DNA from: Lunularia cruciata
Taxonomy: Eukaryota; Streptophyta; Marchantiopsida; Lunulariales; Lunulariaceae
DNA: 64,000 nucleotides
Reading direction: 5' to 3'
NCBI GenBank assembly: GCA_948567375.1
Contig: OX419755.1
Location: 84,462,218-84,526,217, forward strand
In this document: positions 10,261 to 21,285 of the stretch, piece by piece
How the letters are laid out: each line of letters begins with the position of its first letter
Position numbering within the stretch: the stretch's first letter is position 1
Notes under the pieces: generated by a model
Databases searched by the model: none
Told to the model about the DNA's origin: nothing
What the model saw: only the letters and a program-made list of their open reading frames with translations
Position numbers and translations under genes: made by a program

Positions 10261-10264
10261 TGTC
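10255..10264. other. 10-bp palindrome GACAGCTGTC at the unit/LTR boundary
   Basis: This perfect palindrome joins the end of the 107-bp unit (GACA) and the start of the LTR (TGTC) with GC between. The outer ends of the whole insertion are the same TGTC and GACA without the GC, which is what an LTR-LTR end-to-end junction would look like after two bases are trimmed. Confidence 0.7.
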
Positions 10265-10709
10265 ACGCCATTTGTAGTTCCGCATCTAGATGCTCGGACA
10301 CTGGAGTTCCAGTGATGGTAGTTAGAGTTATTCTAGCTGTTTCTCAGGGACTACTTTCCGACGGTTAGATTTTGTGTTCGGGGTACTGACTTCACGGTGG
10401 GGCCCACCGTCACTTTGCACCGTTTGCACCGTCGAGTGTGCCGTCAGCGGGACCGTTAGGGTTTCAGGGCTAGCTCGAGTCCAGGGGGTATAGTTTCGAA
10501 GTGAGCTCCAGAGAGCTCACTTCTCTGATGTTGAGCCTTCGAGTTCCTGGCTATGGTGGACAGAGGCCGGCGAGCGTCACCTGGATTCTCTATGCTTGAG
10601 TGGGTGTGGCTTGATTGTAATCAGTGCCCAGTTGTTGGCAGTTTATAGAGTGACAGATCAAGTACTGATCTGAGTTGAGTTGAGTTGAGAATGTTAAGCA
10701 ATCTGATTA
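10261..10709 (+). repeat. A1 3' long terminal repeat
   Basis: The partner of 1248-1696. The differing sites are 10295, 10379, 10498 and 10571 (CG intact here, TG or CA in the 5' copy), 10615 (T here, C in the 5' copy, CTG context) and 10665 (C here, T in the 5' copy, CTG context). It ends in CTGATTA and is followed by the second 107-bp unit instead of flanking DNA. Confidence 0.9.
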
Positions 10710-10815
10710 TTGTGGCACTTTAGAGTCTATGTATGACTTATGTGTGAGTTGTGCTTTTATAGTGTATGATGTTGACAGCGATGTATGTTGTGTAGCGATG
10801 TATATACGCACGACA
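10709..10815 (+). repeat. second copy of the 107-bp unit, outer end of A1
   Basis: Identical over all 107 bp to 10152-10258, from ATTGTGGCAC to CGCACGACA. It is followed by TTTG, matching the base run before the 5' end of A1. Open frames crossing it are chance. Confidence 0.85.
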
Positions 10816-12536
10816 TTTGTGACAACTTTACTAGGCCCCACCTTGGCTTCGTGCACACTGTTCTTTCCTTTGGCAGTCCGTGGTCATGCCATGACTTCTT
10901 CTTCCTTGTTCTTCCCTCCCCGTTCAATCAAAGAGACTTCTAGACTCAACTTCTCGGTATCCATCATCTGCCTTCAAGTTTGCTGAACCTCCGCCTCACC
11001 TTCACTACCGCTACTTGATTCTTGATTTTGCGGGGTGAACTCTTCTTCTCCCAATGTTTCTCCCTTTGACCCGGTTTCTCCTTCGGACTCTTCTTTGGAT
11101 ACCGGCGTTGCTTCCTTCCTTTTCACGATCACTGCCGTTGGATTAAGCTTCTACACCTTTTGTGGTTGAACTGTCATAAGGCAACTTTCTGGCTTAATTC
11201 TCTTTTTGGCCCTCGGGATCTATATTGCTACAATCCTCTCCTTCCCACTTTTCTTGCAGTACTTATCTTCATCCCGCACCGTCTCCATATAATATTGTTC
11301 ATCCACATCCGCCTCTTTCTGCAAATCCGGATGAAAGTGCAAGTGCATGTGGTTCCTTTCTTCCAAAGTTAGCAAGTTCAGCCCAAAATAAAAATGAGAT
11401 GCAAAGGGCACAAAATAGTGTGGTGCATATCCATTCTCCAACCAATAATCATTTGCCCCACTTGTTGGTGCAGACATTTTGCCCAATCTATTGCCTCTCT
11501 TGCAAACATTTGGTAAAAGAACACCGCTTGTTGCATCATAACATAGGTGGTTTGCTCTAGCTTGAACATTGCCATCATTGTGCTTACAATCCCTCTCCTC
11601 TTAGGGTCTTTATAACTATCCATCTTATACACATTTTTGGTGCAAGGTTGATTGAACAAGTTTCTCACTTTGGCAGTCCCCTCTGAAGCATCACACTTCC
11701 AATAGAGGGTGGTACCTCCTTCCTCTCCTACTTCTCTCCCCAAGACTATTCTCCAATTTGACTCTGTCCATCAAGCCAGATTTCCCCTCTTCTCCTCGTG
11801 CTTTTGGCCCATCCTTGCAATTGCTTGCTATGATTTCTACCATGAAACCTGGAATACTAAAGTTCCAGTTCTAGGCCAAGAACATTATACAAAGTCTAAA
11901 CAAGACTTCAATCAGTGCTACTACTTCTAATCTACAAATTGCAAGTCCCCTCACCGCACTTTGCTTACTCACTTTTGGGGCCATCATGTGTTTCCTCACC
12001 CTCTTCTTGTAGAAGGTCATTCCCGAGATCCTAACCTACTCTTCCTCCTATGGATTTGCAATTTGCATTACTTTGGGTCAACTCTAAATAGGGACAGGGT
12101 AGTGTCTGGACATTGCGCTGCTCCCTTGCAAAACTCTTGATTTTATAGTCCTGCACTAGTTGTTCATTCTTTAGTTGTTTCTACGATTCACTAGTCACTA
12201 ATTCTGTGCGGTTGTTTCTTGTCACTATCAAAAACTTCTTGATCCCAAGGTCATTACTTTCTTCTTGCGTACTTTCTTGATTAACATACTCTGAAGAAGT
12301 TTGTTACAGGTTCTTCGGATCAAACTACACTGCCCAATACAAAATTGCCTTCTTTGTCTTCCTCTCTTGTCCATCTTGGGTCCTTTGGTCTTGACCCAAG
12401 GTTGACTTTGGGTTTGGCCCCAAACACATGCTTCTTCTTATTTCTTTCCCGTTTAGCCCTCCTTTGGCTTTACTAACGTCTTTCTTCTTCCAAATTCCCT
12501 TCAAACTATCCAAAACCAAAAAATGTGGGTACCACA
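10816..12536 (-). mobile_element. B-family long LTR, copy B4, proximal piece
   Basis: On the minus strand it starts with TGTGGTACCCACATTTTTTG at 12536, the B-family LTR start also seen at 34835. It holds the U3 domain frame and joins 1247-670 after removal of A1. It is inserted in A2, whose protease region begins at 12537. Confidence 0.78.
11220..11743 (-). pseudogene. U3-encoded conserved domain protein (B4 copy), broken
   Basis: Two overlapping minus-strand frames (11743-11378 and 11486-11220) give the conserved domain seen in every B-family LTR: KMDSYKDPKRRGIVSTMMAM, TTYVMMQQAVFFYQMFA, then HYFVPFASHFYFGLNLL and LHFHPDLQKEADVDEQ. The shift between them breaks the frame. No known family was recognised. 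See the B2 LTR entry for the fullest description. Confidence 0.6.
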
Positions 12537-13533
12537 ATTGTCTCCTCCTAATAGGTAATGCTGAAACCCATGAGGTATAACACTGCTCCCCCAACTAGCA
12601 CATTGTATGACTCTGCTATTGTTGTAATAGCCTGAGCTCTCTCCACTAAGCTATCAGTCGGATGACCAGGCTGAACCAGGACAACAAGCTCTCCACGTGT
12701 GATGTACTATGTTGAACCACCACCTAGAGATGTCTGGATCTGAAATGGACATTTCTCCATGTTGGTCTCCCGTAACTCCAGACCAACTACTTCAACCCTA
12801 CTCTCACAAAGCATGGTAGCCAACTAGAACACTGGGGCTAGATCAACTCCCAATGTAAACATGTCATTGGCTAAAAACAAAGGGTACCACATAATCAATT
12901 GAGCCACCTCCAACATCATGGTAGACTTAGTTTGTGTAGTAGCAGGTGGTTGACTAGCAGGTAGTCTATCATGCTCTCCATCACCACCTACCACACCTGC
13001 ACTGGGACATCTAAGAGCCATGGATGTTGTTTGCAATGCCTCAAATAGCATGAAAGACTAGGAAAGTCTGACTTGTCTCCCACTCTCTCCTCTTTGTGGG
13101 TCCAACTCCATTGATGCTCCTCTAGGCTCTAGAGCACGTATTGCACTCCAATTCACTACTTTAGATGCATCCATTTGTGTTGCTCCGCACATGAAGTCCA
13201 AAGCATCTCCATCACCAGCATATGAGGTGGAAGCTTCAACACTTGAATCTGATCTACTTTGAGCAATGGCCATACTAGCCAATCTTTGCTCCAATTTCTC
13301 AATCCAAGTAGCCATAGCTATATCCAAAGTAAGGGTAGGTACTGCACCTCTACTAGGTGTAAATTCTCTACCACCTCGTCCTCCATGAACTAGAGCTCCT
13401 CTACCACCAGCCATAGTAGCCCTACCACTCTGTAACTTTGGGTATAGGTCAAAGCATCGATCACTAGTGTGACCAAATCTGTGGAGAAATCTGTGACCAA
13501 ATCTGTGCAATGCTCACACTGCCTCTATGCTGG
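12537..13533 (-). pseudogene. A2 fragment: protease remnant and Gag zinc-knuckle region
   Basis: A minus-strand relative of A1. 13510-13058 matches A1 4390-4830 (HTSDRCFDLYPKL, ALVHGGRGGRE, EQRLASMAIAQ) and 13051-12824 matches A1 4850-5060. 12790-12537 matches A1 5385-5640. The part holding the protease active site is missing. The Cys of the second zinc knuckle, lost in A1, is present here. The piece is bounded by B4 on the left and the solo LTR B5 on the right. Confidence 0.85.
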
Positions 13534-14129
13534 TATGGTACCCATATTTTTGTTCTTTTTCTTATTTTTTGAAGAAGAAGTGAACAAAAGAAGTCGTATT
13601 GTGCTTGTATGGCAGAAGAAGGCAAAGAAAGGTGTCTTCAGGTTGTAACCCAAGGTAAAGTGACTTTGTGTAAGAAGGCAAGGTACTCAAACTTGCCCTG
13701 TCAGCATACAACCCAAAGTAAGGAGACTTTGTCTTGGGGGTGCTCAACCTAAGGCAAGGACAATGTAACAACTTTCCTTTGGGGTGAGACATTCAAGAAG
13801 GTAACGCTCACAAAAATGGCGGTCATACGTGTGAGGGAAGATTGACAATGACAAGAGCATGCAAGAGGTGTGATTTCTTAGTAGAAATGTGGAGTGAAGA
13901 AAGACAAAGAAGGCATGCCACTTTAAAATTTGGGCTAGAGATGAAGCAATGACAAGTAATTTTCCATCATCGTTAAGAAGTAGTCTTGTGGGAGATCATG
14001 GGAAGGGAAGTATAGTCAAAGACGCACTGGTGTGCCAAGAGGAAGTCAGGAGAGTTAGTCCGGGATTAGTAGGAAGAATAGCCCCAACCTAGAGTGGAAG
14101 AGAGAAAGATGGGAGGTGGGAAGAAGAAC

Positions 14130-16520
14130 TCTAAATTTCTAGTGAGAAATCATGCAATTTGGAGGTTAGATGTGATTGCGAGAATTGAAGTCTTGAGCAG
14201 GCTTTGGATCACATTCTTGGCATGGAACTAGAACGTTAGCTTTCCAGGTTTCATGACTAAGATCATCAAGAGTAAGTGCCTTGATGGCCCCGAGGAAGAA
14301 GGCAAGAGAGGAAATCCGGCTTGATGGACAGAGTCTGATTGGAGATTAGTACTTGGTAGAGAAGTAGGCGTAGAGCATGGTGCTACATTCTTGGGGAAAG
14401 GAGAAGTAGCTGAAGAAACCCAAGAAGTGAGAGATGCTTTCTCTTTGATGCACACAAAGAATGGCTATAAAGTGGAGAGCTATAAAGATCCTATGAGGAG
14501 AGGTATTGTAAGTGCACTAATGGCAATCTTGAAGTCGGAGAGAATGACCTATGTGATGAAGCATCAAGCGGTGTTTTTCCACAAGATATTTGCAAGAGAG
14601 CCAATTAATTGGGCAAATTGTTTCCATCAAAGGACAAGATAGATGGTGTAGAATTTGCGAGACAAGTCGCCTCCACATTACATTGTGCCATTTGCAGCCC
14701 ACTTCTGTTGGGGCTGAACTTGCTCAATGCGGCAGAGAGACACAAGATGGTGTCACATTTCCATCCTGATTTGAAAAGAGAGGTTGATGCGGAGGAGCAG
14801 CAGTACATCTTGCAAATCAAGAGCAGCGACAAGTACTATGCGCAAATGGGGCAGAGTGTGCATTTGAAGGTGAGTACTCCAAAGTCAAAGAAGAGGAGTT
14901 GACAAGGAGGAGAAGAAGAAGTAGCGGTGGCAAGACCTTGGAAAGCTAGAAGGATGAACCCAAGGAGAGATTTGGTGGTAATTGTGTCGTCGGCAAAGAG
15001 TTGGACGGGGAGGCTGAATGCAAGTCCAAAGACTCAAGGAAAGAGGAAGAACCCAAGTTTATGTTGTAGAGTAGGGACACAAGTAGTGATAGTGATGATG
15101 GAGTGGAGATGCAGTCGGTACCCGAGGAGGAGGAAGTAAAGATGGAGACGGAGGAGAAAGGTAACCCAAAACCTGAAGACAAAGTTCCAGAGCAAGAGGA
15201 GAAGAGAGTGACTATTCAAAGGGAGGTCCATTCCACACGTAAGGCAAAGTATGAAGTGGGGCCAAGTAAGGTAAGAGAAGTGGAGAGTGGAAGTTTGGGG
15301 AGCAAATAATCCATTCCTATAAGGCAATTGTGGCTGAGAAGGCGAGTGTTGAGTGACAAAGAGGCAAAGAAGGAGACAAGTCCACAAGTCAAGGTAACTC
15401 CAAGTGAAGGAGTAGAGTATTTGTGGGAAATTATGTGCCTATTGTTAGTAAAGTTAGAGCACAAGAAGTGAGAGATATAGTCGAAGTGTCCAGAGGTGAA
15501 GACTGTATTGCAGGTGTTAGCGCAATTAGAAGAAGAGAACTCAGAATTGAAGAAGAGTGTAATCCAAGGTGAGGAAGAGAGGGAAGTACTACGAGTAGAT
15601 GCAGTAGTACAGAAAAAAGTAATTGAGAGCTTGAAGAGAGAAGTGGGGAGTAGAGAGAGAATCATAGAGCAAAATGACATAGCAAGAGAAAGACAAGTAG
15701 TGGAGAATGAGATCTTGAAATAGCAATTTGCTGATTCACGATTAGAAATTATCCTTGCTATGGCAAGAGTAGCAAAGAAGGAGCAAGAGCTTGATAGAGG
15801 GATGGAGAATGTAGAGGAGAAAAAGCAGCTCTAGCAAAGGGAGTTGACTGTGTGATATAAAGAAGAAGAAAGATTGAGAGAGTTACTTCGTAATCTAGAG
15901 GAGAAGATTGTGCAAAAGGAGAAGGAGATAGTGAAGGCTGAGTTTGAAGTAGAAATGGCAATGAATAGAGAAGATTGGCTAGCAGATTTGGAACGTGAGA
16001 GAACAATGAGGCTTGAGCTATTGAAGGAGATAGTGACAAAGATGAATGCAATGCTGAGTATGGAAGCCAACATGCAAATTGAAGAGACAAGATTGCACGA
16101 GTTGAAGTTGTTGGTGCAAGAGACAAGGAGGAGAAATGCAAAGGATAAAGACTTGAATGCCTTACTTATCAGTCTAAGAACTCATGTAGATAGGAAGATA
16201 TTAGAAGTAGAAGATAATATCACAACTGGATTAGCTTTAGTGAAGATGGAGATAGATAAACTTCAAAAGGATGTGAGAGCAAAGCCCGAAGTAGATGACA
16301 TAGGAGTACAAATATCTTTGGAATTACCATCAAAGATATTAGAGAAGGGTGGGTGAGGAGATAAGGAGTAAGATAGATTACCCACTAGAGTAATTGTAGA
16401 TTAGAGCAAAGAAGCAGTAGAATTGGTAGAAGAGTTGGAAGTTGTGAAACCCAAGGACGGAGTAGTAAGTGAAGTTACTTTGGGACTGGAAGCCAAAGAA
16501 GTAGACATCAGATCAGATTA
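14130..16520 (+). pseudogene. U3-encoded domain and coiled-coil protein (B5 copy)
   Basis: The frame is broken by stops and shifts but traceable. The N-terminal part has IWRLDVIARIEVLSRL, DWRLVLGREV, NGYKVESYKDPMRRGIV and FFHKIFAREPINWANCFHQR. It continues with LGLNLLNAAERHKMVSHFHP and EEQQYILQIKSSDKYY. An acidic linker rich in Glu and Lys runs from about 15100 to 15300. A long coiled coil follows (15496-16356, with LAQLEEENSELKKSV and LRNLEEKIVQKEKEIVKAE). It ends with LGLEAKEVDIRSD just before 16520. No known family was recognised. It is probably a fossil of an element-encoded accessory protein. Confidence 0.6.
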
Positions 16521-16638
16521 GTAACAGTTTTGAGATTTGAAGAGGCAGATATGAAGGGGTGCATTGCCATTTTGGATCTGTAGGTTAGAAGAGTTGTTAG
16601 GAAATGGTATAGTTGTTTGTAACTGTCATTTGCTTCAC

Positions 16639-16645
16639 TATTTAA
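16639..16645 (+). promoter_or_regulatory. TATA-like box of B-family LTR (B5)
   Basis: TATTTAA, about 670 bp before the LTR end. The same box with the same surroundings occurs at 46487 (B2), near 22240, near 38540 and near 58420. It lies about 120 bp downstream of the end of the U3 reading frame and marks the likely start of R. Confidence 0.55.
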
Positions 16646-17315
16646 GAGTGGCATTCACAAGATATTGTTGTTTAGTGCTCATAATTCTTGAGAATAGATA
16701 AAGCAAAGTGATGTGAAGTAGTGCTCGTCATTGAGGTTAATTTTGAGTATCAATTCTATGTCTATGCTTGTGAGTGTGTGGAGAAATTTAAAATGCAAGT
16801 CAGTGTCCTTGTTGGATGTTGGATTCCACAACCTTGATCTTCATTCTGTGTGTTTGGTCTTGAGTGAAGTGCAATCAAAGCAATGCCTTGACAAATCTGA
16901 GAGGAATTGTAGTGTTGGTAGTATTTTGCATTTGTGAGTGTAGCGTTGAGTTGATGTGAAGCAATTTTGATCCAGGAAGTTGTGCCTTCAGTGGAGAAGT
17001 GGAACACAATTTTGAAGTGAAGTCATATAACTGCGAAGTGCCATTTTTAGGAGAGCCTGAATCATCACAATCAAGATTATTTGGAAAGATTTGATGTAGT
17101 TGTGATTAAGTGTGACAAATTGTTGTGACAAGACTACAATTCAATGCTTGTTACTCTCTTTTGGATGTGTTTCTACTTGAGAGATTAAAGATGCAATCAA
17201 GAAGAGCTGAAGTTGTTACTTTACTTTGTATTTGACCAATTCTAAATCATATTTCTATGGGAACAAACTTTACTTACCTGATTACTGCAAAAGTGATATT
17301 TGCCGGGTTGTCACA

Positions 17316-17864
17316 ATTGGTTGTGATGCACCAGAGGTATTAGGTCCACTGCCCTGAGTACACTCTCTCCTATGGTGAGGTCCACCACAAGTCCAACAAG
17401 CAACACCACCACTCACTGGCTGCTGCTGACCCAAAAAAGAAGGTAAGGGTCTAGCTCCACTAGGCCCTCCACTTGCTCCATAGGATTTGGGTTGTCTACC
17501 TTGTCCTCAAAAACCAACTGCGCATGGTGCACACTACTTCACTCTAGAAGAAGTCATAGCCGTGGATGAGGTATCCCTCTTGAATCCACATGTCACCACC
17601 CTCTCCTCCACCATGTTGAGCTCAATATGCTTAGCCAAACCAAAGACCATTGCCAAAGTGGGTGAAGTAGCTTGTAACAACATAACACCACGAACTCTAC
17701 GTCGTAACTCCCTATCCAATATCCCATACCAAAACTGGACTGCATGGGCCTTAGTTGCTCCCTAAGTGAAATTGATCAGCCGCCTCATGCGAGTGTATGC
17801 CTTGTGTAGGCTCTCTCTAGCCTTCCACTGGAACTCCTGCAAGCTCCTCAGCTTGTTAGTCCTA
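17316..17864 (-). pseudogene. gag: A2 fragment: Gag core C-terminal part
   Basis: The minus strand matches A1 3825-4360. 17719-17534 reads DRELRRRVRGVMLLQATSPT and IELNMVEERVVTCGF, the same as A1 3964-4100 with few changes. The zinc-knuckle segment lies near 17340-17420. At the position of the A1 4171 stop this copy also has TGA. Left edge is B5, right edge is C1. Confidence 0.85.
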
Positions 17865-18553
17865 TGAGCTGGTCTGTCTCTCACTTAGGATGAACCTTTG
17901 ATGGCTATTATGGTAGCGCACCATGGACTAAGAAGGCAGGGAATCCCAACTCCATCATACTCCTCCAAGGCTAACACTCCAAGACTCAAGACATTGTTCA
18001 CTAGAGAACTCAATGAGAGAGAGATAGTTGCAAATGAAAGGATGATGAGTACCTCATCACCTCTTGTTTATATACTTGTGAAATAGTTATGCACCAAAGT
18101 TACTAATTACCATAGTAACTCAAGTTACTAGGCTAAAAGTCAAGTAAAGTCAAAAAGTAGAAAGGAATATCTATTCACATGGGCATATTCCCTTACCATG
18201 TGATCTTATCTTGACCCAATCACTAAGTCAAGGATTCCTTCACATGGGCTATCCTTGGACTATAGAAGAATCCAAAATAAAAAGGCTTGTGGGCCCAAGA
18301 GTTCTCAACTCTTTCCTCAAAGTCAAACACCTAAGAATAATACTAAGTCAACACACTAGGATCCAAAATAGTGGTGATCATCTTTTCCACTTCCTCTAAA
18401 GTAAGGTCCCCACTATCTTAGCTATGACTAACTTTAGCCAATCATGACTAATATATAACCATCCTCTATCTCTATTTGAATAATATGTCTCAAGTATTTG
18501 TAATACCAAGCTCAATATCACAATACCAAACAATTGCACAAATGGGTGTTACA
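17865..18553 (-). repeat. C1 3' LTR
   Basis: On the minus strand it starts TGTAACACCCATTTG at 18553 and ends in AGCTCA at 17865. The first 195 bp or so match the 5' LTR at 28623-28823. A TATA box (TATATAAA on the minus strand) lies at 18067-18074. The remainder does not align by eye with the region inside the other LTR. Confidence 0.7.
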
Positions 18554-18559
18554 TTTACC

Positions 18560-19662
18560 ACCGGACTAAGTTTTCACTTTGTCCTCAAAGTGAATGTCTC
18601 TCTACCTTCTATGATACATCTTCAACTTATCATGGTTAATCCTATCAAAGTGTCTTCCTCCCAACTCCTTGAGATCATAGGTGTAATTGCTCCACACCTT
18701 CTCCACTATGGAAGGTCCAAAGTACTTAGGCAAAAATTTCTTTTGCACTCTCTTGAATCAAATAGAATCAAACAACATTACCCAATCACCTTCTTTGAAA
18801 GGCTCCACCTTCTTCTTGCCTTGACTCTTGTCATAACTCTCCTTTTGTTTCCTTTAGGCTTGCTCCACTCTAACCATAGCAACTGCTCTTGCCTCTTCCA
18901 ACTCCATGAGTTGTCCCTTCCTTGACTTCTTTGCATCACCTCCTTGTGCTTTCTTCAATCTCTTATGAATGCTTTGGAAGGTCAAAAGATCAAAGTGAAT
19001 AGGTAGGGTAGACTTAATACCATATACCAATTGAAACGGAGAATATCTGGTGGAAGTCTTCATGGTTGTCCTATACTCCCACAAAACTGCATGAATCCTC
19101 TTGTCCCAATGGTGTTTAGCTCCCTCAATTTCTGCATCTTTGGCCAACATCATGCACAAGGTCTGATTGGTTCTCTCAGCCAAGCCATTGGAATTCAGCT
19201 TATAAGATATAGTTACTCTATGTTTGATAGAGAAATAGCATAGCATGGCTGTAGTAATGCTTCCTATAAACTCTCCTCCTCTTTCACAAACCAACTCCAA
19301 AGGGCACCCAAACCTAGTAATAATGTATTCATAAAGAGATCTCCCAACTTCATCTTCATTCTTGTCCGCAATGGTCTAGCCTCAACCCACTTGGTAAGAT
19401 AATCAATAACTACCACAATATACCAATTGTTCCTTGGGGTTCTATTGAGAGGACCTAGAATATCAATTCCCCACTTCTCAAAAGGTCCTAGCAATAGAAT
19501 TGATCTAAGTGGTGGAGTGGAAGTAGACTTTCTAGCAAAAGCTTGACAAACATGACAAGTTTTGCAATAATCAAGACAATCCTTGAGAATCCCTCTCCAA
19601 TGGTAACCTGCATCTAGAATCTTGAAAGCAGTCACCTTTCTTGCAAAGTGTCCTCCACACAA
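18560..19662 (-). pseudogene. C1 integrase
   Basis: The minus strand shows the zinc-binding CKTCHVC segment near 19550, the core start KWGIDILGPLNR (first Asp), the second conserved block with GGEFIGSIT (the preceding Asp position reads CERGGEF, so the second acidic residue appears lost) and GLAERTNQTL with the glutamate. A GPY/F-like C-terminal stretch follows in 18850-18570 (FLPKYFGPSIVEKVWSNYTY). Frames change near 19264-19300. It would insert cDNA into the genome; this copy is dead. Confidence 0.8.
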
Positions 19663-21285
19663 TAAACCTTCATGAAACTCCTTTATGAGTAGGATAGACT
19701 CTTCCTTACCAATGGCTCTTCAAAGAAAACCATCTGCTCCTTGGTGAAAAAGAATATCCTCCACCATTGTGTAAGGTCTAGATCTTGCTGCAAGGGCCTT
19801 CCTCTATCTAGCATGCATCCCTTCTAGATAGTTACCTCTTGAGTGACTGACATTGTCATGAGCTCTTCATCCGAGAAGGAATCATCTACTGGCTCATCTC
19901 CATCATGATCATAGGCCCTAGATAACAAATCAGCATTTGCATGTTTCTTTCCTGGCCTATCTTCAATGGTGTAGTCATACTCAGACAAGAGTATCATCCA
20001 CCTTGCTAGTCTTCCTTCAACATTAGGCTTTCTGAAGATATAGTTCAAGGCCTTGTGATCCATGACAATGGTGGCTTTCCTTCCAATCAAGTAGTGTCTA
20101 AACTTCTTGAGACCAAAGATCATTGCCAACACTTCTCTCTCCGTGACAAAGTAGTTCTTTTTTGCTGAAACCATCTGCCTACTAGCATAAGCTATTGGAT
20201 GATCATGCCCATCTTGGACTTATTGACTAAGAGTGCATCCTATAGCAACATTGGAAACATCAGTGTAGAGGATGAAAGGCTTACTCCAATCAGGTTTAGC
20301 AAGAATTGGAACTATAACAAGGGATTGCTTGAGTTCCTCAAAAACTATGAGAGCCTCCTTGTCTTCCAAAATCACCATGTAATCTACACCCTTCTTCATG
20401 TAGATGGTCAATGCATAAGACTTGTTGGAAAATGAGAAGATGAACCTCTTATAGTACCCAACCATCCACAAGAATTGGCATAACTTTTTCAAGCTTGAAG
20501 GGAACGGAAGGTCTGAGATTTCCTCACCTTCTCAAGATCAATTGCTTTTGCGTCCTTGGAGATGATGTGCCCCAAAAGTTGCTGAGGGCACCACCAAGGG
20601 GGTTGGCCCCCTTCTATGCAACATAGTGCTGCATGAGCTGGACCTTTTTGTTATGCGACTGACCTTCTTAACATCCAAAAATGCACTTCTCTCGGTTGAG
20701 TGATTCATTTGCCTCATCCAAGCATTGCAAGACCTTGATTAGGTGCTCAAAGTGCTCCTCCTTGCTCCTATAAACACAAAAGTCATCAATGGAGTCTCTC
20801 ATAAATTTCACAATGAAAGGTTCAAATACCTTGTTCATGAACCATTGGAATGTGGTTGGAGCATTGCAAAGCCCAAAAGGCATGACCTTGAAAGCGTAAG
20901 TTCTCCAAGATGTGGTGAATGTAGTGAGTTGTTGATGCTCTAGTGCAATCTTGATTTGGTTATATCCACTATAACCATCTCCAAGATTGTACCTCTCATG
21001 ACCTGCAACCTTCTCCAAGATTTCATCATTATATTGCAATGTGAAGTATCCTTCTTGGTAACAGCATTGAGCTTCTTGTAATCCACACATACCCAAAGCT
21101 TGTTATTCTTTTTCTTCATAATGACAATTGGAGACACCCATTTTGAATTCTCCACCTCAAAGATAAATCTGGTTTCCTTGAGCTGATCAATCTCCTCTTT
21201 CACAACCAAAGATATTGGTGGGCTAATGCGACGTTGCTTTTGGTGGGTTGGTCTTGCATGTGATTCCACCTTTATCTTGTGCTCC
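19663..21285 (-). pseudogene. pol: C1 reverse transcriptase and RNase H
   Basis: RT parts: KWVSPIVIMKKKNNKLWVC and VDYKKLNAVTKKD (21150-21050), GDGYSGYNQIKIALEHQQLT, VMPFGLCNAPTTFQWF, and SIDDFCVYRSKEEHFEHLIK (catalytic IDD). RNase H at 20174-19824 has NYFVTEREVLAMIFGLKKFR, MDHKALNYIF and KKHANADLLSRAYD. Frame breaks lie near 21050 and 20660-20500, where a small foreign insertion sits. The copy ends at 21285 against B-family DNA. Confidence 0.85.
20581..20661. other. about 80-bp hairpin-rich insertion inside C1 RT
   Basis: The C2 copy runs straight through the equivalent site near 38375-38385. Here about 80 extra bases replace two. They contain the inverted repeat AAGGGGG / CCCCCTT around a TTGG loop and a second small inverted repeat ATGCA / TGCAT. 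No target duplication or terminal inverted repeat is clear. It may be a tiny MITE-like or filler insertion. Confidence 0.45.

Larger units (their letters stand above)
1248..10815 (+). mobile_element. A1: Ty3/gypsy element with DNA methyltransferase and PHD finger
   Basis: A 9.57-kb insertion inside the B4 LTR. Near-identical direct repeats (1248-1696 and 10261-10709) flank the internal region. The outer ends are TGTC and GACA, flanked by a shared TTTG (1244-1247 and 10816-10819), a probable 4-bp (or decayed 5-bp) target duplication. Domains in order: Gag with zinc knuckles, retropepsin, DNMT3-like C5 methyltransferase, reverse transcriptase, RNase H, integrase zinc finger, truncated integrase, PHD finger. 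From 3103 to 7335 one frame is broken only by stop codons; a one-base shift near 7475 and a deletion in integrase complete the damage. It is not autonomous now. Low LTR divergence (6 of 449) makes it the youngest dated insertion in the window. Confidence 0.93.
13534..17315 (+). mobile_element. B5: solo LTR of the long-LTR B family
   Basis: A 3782-bp LTR starting TATGGTACCCAT (family form TGTGGTACCCAC) and ending GCCGGGTTGTCACA. It splits A2: the host sequence reads up to GCTGG (13529-13533) and resumes after ATTGG (17316-17320), a decayed 5-bp target duplication. Both edges are therefore set by the interrupted A2 sequence, which shows that the whole 3.8 kb, including its reading frame, is one LTR. 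Confidence 0.85.

Noticed and set aside
10729-10986. 85-codon open frame across the A1 outer end
   Set aside because: It spans the 107-bp repeat, the insertion boundary and B4 DNA, so it is a chance frame.
15758-16141. Minus-strand serine/leucine-rich frames opposite the coiled-coil region
   Set aside because: They are antisense shadows of the Lys/Glu-rich coiled coil, as expected from GAA/GAG and AAG codons read on the other strand.
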